Of a DNA stretch of 12,537 nt, positions 8,001 to 12,537 are shown piece after piece. Location: assembly GCA_013054445.1 (NCBI GenBank), contig JAAMPI010001588.1, forward strand, positions 1 to 12,537, written 5' to 3'. Source of the stretch: Cudoniella acicularis. Lineage: Eukaryota > Ascomycota > Leotiomycetes > Helotiales > Helotiaceae. Positions within the stretch are counted from its first letter, which is position 1. Each line of letters begins with the position of its first letter. The notes under the pieces were generated by a model that did not search any database, was not told where the DNA came from, and saw only the letters and a list, made by a program, of their open reading frames with translations. Both the position numbers and the translations under genes were made by a program.

Positions 8001-10695
8001 CATCATCTCGATCGATTCCCACAGGGTCATCCCGAGGCTCAGATTCACGGCGCGTCATTGCCCCACATACTGTTTCTCATTTGATTCCTGAACAGCTTGC
8101 TGGAATGGTCTTCGATCGTGATCGAAACATCTGGGTAAAAAGAAAGGTTGGCAGTGGTGAATATACTGGCCAAAACTCATTACCATCAGATGAAACCGAG
8201 GAGGATCCATTCGGAGACATACCTGATTTATCCGTGGACGAGACCCAGGAGTTACAGCGAATAAAAGTTGCAGCACAGCTTAAACAACAGGTACAGCTTT
8301 CAGAAGCACTCGACAGTCAATCATTCTCAGATTCAGTTGACCCAAAGACTAAAACGGGCGAGGCAAAATCAACCTCCCAAACGCATGCCATCCAACATCC
8401 ATCGGGACATCCACAGCCATTTCATTCGTATGGCAAGTACTCCAAGGCAACCCTGGTCCAGTTCCAGTCGATCATGTCTCCCTGCCAGTGCATCGCCACG
8501 CAAGCAAGACTAGCCACCACACCCAGACATCCACAAAAACCAACATTCGAACTGAAGCTGTCGAGGAAGTTGAGACCGAAATTTCAATTAACGAGAGTCG
8601 CATTGATCCATCTAGCCCCCAGCGGCGCCGGAATGTGACGATATCGTTCTCCTCCCCACTTACATCGATTATTCAACCACCATCATACCATGACGAGGGT
8701 AAATTTGAACAATCTATCCATAATGAAAGTGAACAAGAGGATGATGAAGAAGGGAATGACAGCGTTGTCTTCAGCACAAAGGGAAGTCGTCGAGTCTCAT
8801 CGACAACAAAAACGCGTACAGCAACTAAAAAGCCATCCCGCCGTATTTCACTTGGGGGCCACATATTTCCAGCTCGGCCTGTATCTAGAATCGATGAGCA
8901 AGACGAGGATTCTGTCAACGCGGGTAATGGCTTGCAGCAAAGTATCAATGTTATTGTGGCGACGCCGATGTCCGCTCGACGGACGATGAGTATGGCTTTA
9001 GTCACCCCTCAACCATCGCACGAAATTGGGACGCTTACCCTGAGCCCACTATCAGATTTCACCATGCATCAAGACGATGAATCTTTTGGTCTAAATGTCA
9101 GCTATGTTGCCCACAATGAACGATACACACATGGCGGCAACGCCCAGAGGACTTTATCGTTAGCCATCAAAGATCTGGTGGAAAAAATAACAGAGGTTGA
9201 GCCTTACGAGCCATTCTGGGAACACATTAAGCAGATGGATTTGAAAGACAAGAAACTCACCAATCTCCATAAACTTGATGAGTTCTGTGGGCAACTCGAA
9301 GAGCTTGATGCATCAAATAACCGGATTAGTCAACTTAACGGCATTCCGTCTTCCACTCGACGTCTTCAGATAGTAGATAATTACCTTTCTGACTTGACTG
9401 CATGGGGTCACCTTATCAATCTACAATACGTCGATGTGTCCCACAATGAACTCGAATCCTTGTCGGCATTTAAATATTTGGTTCATTTAAGAGGTCTTCG
9501 CGCAGACAACAACAAAATCACCGCATTGGACGGAGTTAGCCAGCTTGATGGTTTACTAAGCCTACGTCTTCGTGGCAACCGTGTGAAGTCGCTCGATTTT
9601 AAAGCTTCAAAGCTTCAAAAATTGATCGAGCTTGACCTTAAAGACAATCAAATTTGTGATGTGCAGAATCTGAAAGAGTTATGCTCGTTATCGGACTTGA
9701 ATTTGGAAGACAACAAGCTCGGCAGTTTTACGGCAGCCAACTCTGATTCGCTTCCGGCCCTAAAGCATCTGCGACTAAGCGGGAATAATCTACAATCCAT
9801 CGATCTCCAGCCTTATCCCGACTTGAGGCTACTGTACCTTGATAGGAACCGGCTTGGGACAATCACCGGTCTTCTCAGAACAAAATATCTCGACAGTCTG
9901 TCTCTTCGAGAACAGCAAGACGGCGCAATCATCGACATGAAATTCCTGTCTGAAGCCTTTGAGATACGTAAACTTTTTCTCTCGGGCAATCCGATACGCA
10001 CTTTTGAGCCTCGAAATTACTTCCTCAATCTACAGTATTTGGAATTAGCAAATTGCGGATTAGAGTCGCTACCTGCTGTCTTTGGTCAAATGGTTCCCAA
10101 TACTCGGGTTCTGAACCTCAACTTCAATGCACTGCGAGATATCAGAGCCCTTCACGGTATTGTCCGTCTGAAAAACCTCCATCTAGCTGGTAATCGATTA
10201 GCAACCTTAAGAAAGACAGCGAACATTCTGGCGCAGTTTGACAGTCTCGGACTGGTGGATCTGAGAGCCAACCCAGGGACATTAGGGTTTTATCCTCCTG
10301 TTCTGGAAAATTCCTTAGCTTTTAGGAAACCGGAACAAGAAGTGGAAATTCTAGAACCGTTCACGATAGGAAAGGCAGATAGTACAAAGGATGCGAGATA
10401 TTTCAACTGCCTTGACATGCCAACCAAGATGTCAAGGCGCTTATACGAGATATTTGTATTGAGTGGCTGCGCCCGGATAAAGACATTAGATGGTTTGAAA
10501 GTTGACTGGTCGATATTGTCAGCGAAAGACGAAGTATGGGACTCTTTAGTAGCCAATAGTGTGTTTGTCAATCCTGGAATAGAGGCACTCCGGGAAGAAG
10601 AGAACGAGGCGGGCGCATCTGAAGGAAACTCATCGCGAAACCCGGAGCCAATTCCCGAGGAGGAAAGGTGGCAGGCTGAAGACAGCTTTGCTTGA
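5009..10695 (+). CDS. cdc11: Septation initiation network scaffold Cdc11/Nud1 (SNAD), LRR protein; frame switches once
   Basis: Cdc11 scaffolds the SIN/MEN kinase cascade at spindle pole bodies and so times septum formation. The start is supported by MEQAWLDSLSEDWVSQ, an N-terminus I associate with fungal Cdc11. Further blocks in the first frame are ETPEWKRRLL...FRPPPP (residues 136-172), a basic CDK-site cluster (646-674), TTQDFLDEAKKIMAGIRGKA (from about 805), MVFDRDRNIWVKRK (about 1033-1046) and DPFGDIPDLSVDETQELQ. This frame stops at 8638. The frame one base earlier, open from 8353 to 10695, continues the protein with VEEVETEISINE, RRNVTISFSSP, LSLAIKDLVEKI, about 13 leucine-rich repeats (9241-10300) and a capping segment. 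The protein would be about 1895 residues with a one-base correction, or 1866 if 8428-8513 is an intron. In fission yeast the Cdc11 C-terminal part anchors to the spindle pole body through Sid4, and its N-terminal part recruits SIN kinases. Identity is secure; the junction is not. Confidence 0.9.
8428..8513 (+). other. Frame-switch zone in cdc11: candidate 86-nt intron or indel
   Basis: Coding evidence is in the upstream frame at least to about 8265 and in the other frame from about 8550. That second frame has a stop at 8350-8352, so the change must lie after 8352. The best intron I can fit starts with GTATGG at 8428 and ends with TAG at 8513 (phase 2), but it lacks a good branch-point sequence. 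A one-base loss near 8440-8455 is an equal or better explanation: it would join GKYS (first frame) to GPVPV (second frame), a spacing that I recall, weakly, from other fungal Cdc11 proteins. RNA reads or resequencing would decide. Confidence 0.4.
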
Positions 10696-11111
10696 CGTAT
10701 ATTTTTCGATGGTCTTCAGGTTTTGAGGAGGTTAATTGGGTTTGTAGGATTTTAAGCAGGGTGTTGGTGGACGGTTACAACGGCGTTGGAAATTGGGAAG
10801 GTTGTGCATATTGTGTTACTTGTATATTATAGTGAACTTTGGTATGGATAATGACTAAACGATGATTGGGCATGGGATGAGGTTGCCCTTCCCGGAACGA
10901 ATCAATTAAAAGCTTTTGAAATAATATCTCAGCCTGTAACGTAGCTGGCTTCTATTACGGATTATGCGGCTGCCAGGGGGAGCCAGCATAGAATATCGTC
11001 TTGACAGATTGCAACGTGATCCAAACTATAAATCCCTCTATTAACACAAGGATTAAGTGCAACACCTCTTTTGTTATATGCTAGTATATGATCCAAGCCA
11101 TGAAACCAGGT
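10696..11111. other. Tail-to-tail spacer between cdc11 and the isomerase gene
   Basis: The 416 bases between two convergent stop codons must contain both 3' untranslated regions and polyadenylation sites. AT-rich stretches such as GTATATTATAG and CAATTAAAAG fit degenerate fungal poly(A) signals, but I cannot fix a cleavage site. No coding potential or RNA gene was recognised. Confidence 0.6.
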
Positions 11112-12177
11112 CTACAGTTTCGATTTTAAATTATTTATTTTCCACTCATCCGCCCGTGTCAGCGCAGCCTGTCTCCTCTCATCATTCTTTCCATTCTCGA
11201 CCCGGCTGCGCTCCTCTTCCTTTTTGTGGTCCTCCAGATATCCTAATCCCCAAAATCTCAGAGTCAGCATATGTCTCTCAGCAAATTTTAGGAGCAAAGG
11301 AGTATAGTCTAGGAGTACATTTCAAGAATACCGAGACTTGTATGTGGAGTATACAGATTTCTCACTACTCTAGAAACAGCTGGAAAAGAAGAATAATACT
11401 CCGAGAAGTTGTACTTACCCAATGTCTCTCGAAACATTTCAGCCTTTAGTAAACCATAAACCCCCGTCTTTCCCTTCTCTGCCAATTTTCGTTCGATCAC
11501 CAACTTCATAGCCTCCTCCATGCCTCCAAGTCCATCAACAATTCCATTTTCAAACGCTTCCTTACCTCCAAATCTCTTGGCTTCCAAAACTAGCACTTTG
11601 TAAACTTGAGGACTCAATTTTTGGCGAAATATACTAGACATTGCAGGCTTTAGTGGAACACCCAAATCGAGCTCGTTCAGGCAAAGAAAGCCGCGGGTCG
11701 GGTTGAAAATGCGGTAGTCATGGAACATAGCCAGCATAAAACCACCAGCGAAAGAGTGGCCATTCACCAGGGCGACAGTCGGCATTCGATATCTGTATTC
11801 GTTTCAGTTGTCGGCCATATACCTAAATTGCTTTTCAAGAATTTAGCTTACGTTAATAAACGCCGGAACAACGCAAACAAGCTCGATGAGAAAAATCCTG
11901 GGGTTGAAGACGCATGCTCGAGGTCGAGTCCATTGCTGTAAAACTTTGGTATGCCAGAGGTTGTAATGACTACTCCCGGAGGATAAGAAAATTCAAGGAT
12001 GTCCAAGGCGAGGATAATGGCCTGGCAGAAGGAGGTGAGAAGCCGATTGTCCGGGGGTGCAGTAAATGTGAGCAGGTAAGCTCCTGGTGTTAGAGTCGTG
12101 CAGATGACTGTGCCACTGGAGGTTGTTGCCTTTGGTGACGACAAAATCGGAAGCTCGAAGAGTGTTTGGGTTGCCAT
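11112..12177 (-). CDS. Peroxisomal enoyl-CoA hydratase/isomerase family protein (ECI-type), three exons
   Basis: The proposed exons are 12177-11852, 11792-11419 and 11242-11112, giving 276 residues. The crotonase fold shows in PPDNRLLTSFCQA (41-53), KFYSNGLDL (78-86) and VNGHSFAGGFMLAM (118-131), which supply the CoA-binding and oxyanion-hole regions. Glu149 in CLNELDLGVP aligns with the catalytic Glu of delta3,delta2-enoyl-CoA isomerases (LNET...G). Isomerase activity, shifting cis/trans-3-enoyl-CoA to trans-2-enoyl-CoA for beta-oxidation of unsaturated fatty acids, is therefore likelier than hydration, but the substrate is inferred. The last three residues are SKL, a textbook type-1 peroxisomal targeting signal. 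The start at 12177 has purine at -3 and G at +4 and matches the usual N-terminus; an in-frame ATG at 12261 would add 28 residues but has C at -3. The gene is convergent with cdc11. Confidence 0.88.
11243..11418 (-). other. Intron 2 of the isomerase gene (176 nt), controls the SKL terminus
   Basis: The intron begins with a canonical GTAAGT at 11418 and ends with TTAG at 11243, with a CTGAC branch motif about 20 nt before the end. It is phase 1 and joins MFRETL-G to YLEDHKKEEE, which continues the family pattern to the C-terminal SKL. If it is retained, the frame stays open to a stop at 11309-11311, giving a 269-residue form without SKL. An internal pyrimidine-rich CAG ending at 11380 is a possible competing acceptor. 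Confidence 0.8.
11793..11851 (-). other. Intron 1 of the isomerase gene (59 nt)
   Basis: The intron runs from GTAAGC at 11851 to ACAG ending at 11793 on the minus strand, with a branch-like CTGAA about 15 nt before the end. It is phase 2: removal joins RRLLT to YRMPTVALVNGH, restoring the continuous crotonase sequence. Without splicing, translation stops at once, because the GTAAGC supplies a TAA. Confidence 0.9.
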
Positions 12178-12537
12178 TTCGAAGATGTGCACAAGTATTG
12201 AAGTGTAGTGGATGGTGGATGTAGATGTGAGGAATGTACGGAGTAGCTGTGCATACAACATGTGAAGTTAAACCTCGGCACAGCTTACAGCGCCATGCTG
12301 CAAGGCTACCAACGGCAGAGGGAAGGCTGGTATTTTGGTGGTAGAGGCGGCCTGATATTGTATCTTAAAATCTACCCACCTAGGCACCTGGGCCAAGCGC
12401 TGCTGAACAGGTCCATAGCGAAGGTGTTGGAATTCAGTACCCAAGTAAGATTACCAAGTGCTTGTGGCCTTTTTGATTGTTGTTTGCGTTGTAAGGATTG
12501 ATAGCGGAGTGGTTTAAAACGGCAGCCCCTCCGGGCA
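12178..12537. promoter_or_regulatory. Upstream region of the isomerase gene / window end
   Basis: These 360 bases hold the 5' leader and presumed promoter of the minus-strand isomerase gene. They include an in-frame upstream ATG at 12261 and, at 12378-12384, an ACCTAGG like the palindromes upstream of cdc11. A plus-strand open frame (12262-12501) is not recognisable and is probably chance. No other gene is supported. Confidence 0.5.

Noticed and set aside
9601..9616. Tandem octamer AAAGCTTC x2 inside the LRR region
   Set aside because: It stays within one normal-length leucine-rich repeat and keeps the frame, so it looks like a coincidence of codon choice.
8488..10695. Separate LRR gene starting at 8488
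   Set aside because: The codon at 8488 is GTG, not a normal start in a fungal nuclear gene. The open frame extends upstream to 8353, and both halves match one known protein, Cdc11.
11380..11418. A 39-nt intron as the main form of intron 2
   Set aside because: It is shorter than typical fungal introns and has no branch motif, and its product ends without the conserved C-terminal region and SKL. It is kept only as a possible competing acceptor.
11057..11449. 130-codon plus-strand open frame
   Set aside because: It lies antisense to exon 3 and intron 2 of the isomerase gene, which has strong family and splice-site support; its translation is not recognisable.
12502..12537. Possible 5' half of a tRNA: TAGCGGAGTGG matches the A-box pattern
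   Set aside because: The D-stem has a G-G mismatch, the following hairpin (GCCC-CTCC-GGGC) does not fit an anticodon loop with T33, and the window ends before a B-box could be seen.

Overview
The window looks like nuclear DNA from a filamentous ascomycete (Pezizomycotina; Leotiomycetes is my best guess, at low confidence). The evidence is long, intron-poor reading frames encoding Ser/Thr/Pro-rich disordered proteins, short GT-AG introns of 59 and about 176 nt, and protein families I recognise from filamentous ascomycetes. There is no sign of operons, insertion elements, CRISPR arrays, rRNA or viral genes.

Layout. Positions 1-868 hold no gene I can support. Positions 869-4183 (minus strand) encode a 1104-residue, mostly disordered nuclear-type protein of a fungal family of unknown function, sometimes labelled 'protamine P1-like'. 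An 825-bp divergent intergenic region (4184-5008) separates it from a large plus-strand gene. That region contains a 15-T tract, two copies of the palindrome ACCTAGGT and upstream ATGs for both neighbours. Positions 5009-10695 (plus) encode the septation initiation network scaffold Cdc11 (Nud1/SNAD family), with a long regulatory N-terminal part and a C-terminal leucine-rich repeat domain. The coding frame switches between about 8353 and 8550. Either a non-canonical 86-nt intron or a one-base indel (sequencing error or mutation) explains this. A tail-to-tail spacer (10696-11111) follows. The last gene (12177-11112, minus, three exons) encodes a peroxisomal enoyl-CoA hydratase/isomerase family protein whose last exon supplies a C-terminal SKL peroxisomal signal. 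The final 360 bases are its upstream region.

The three genes have no obvious common pathway: a protein of unknown function, a spindle-pole-body/septation scaffold, and a peroxisomal beta-oxidation enzyme. The points most worth checking are the frame switch inside cdc11, the possibility that intron 2 of the isomerase gene switches the peroxisomal signal on and off, and the uncharacterised large protein sharing a promoter region with cdc11. I found no convincing undescribed multi-gene system.
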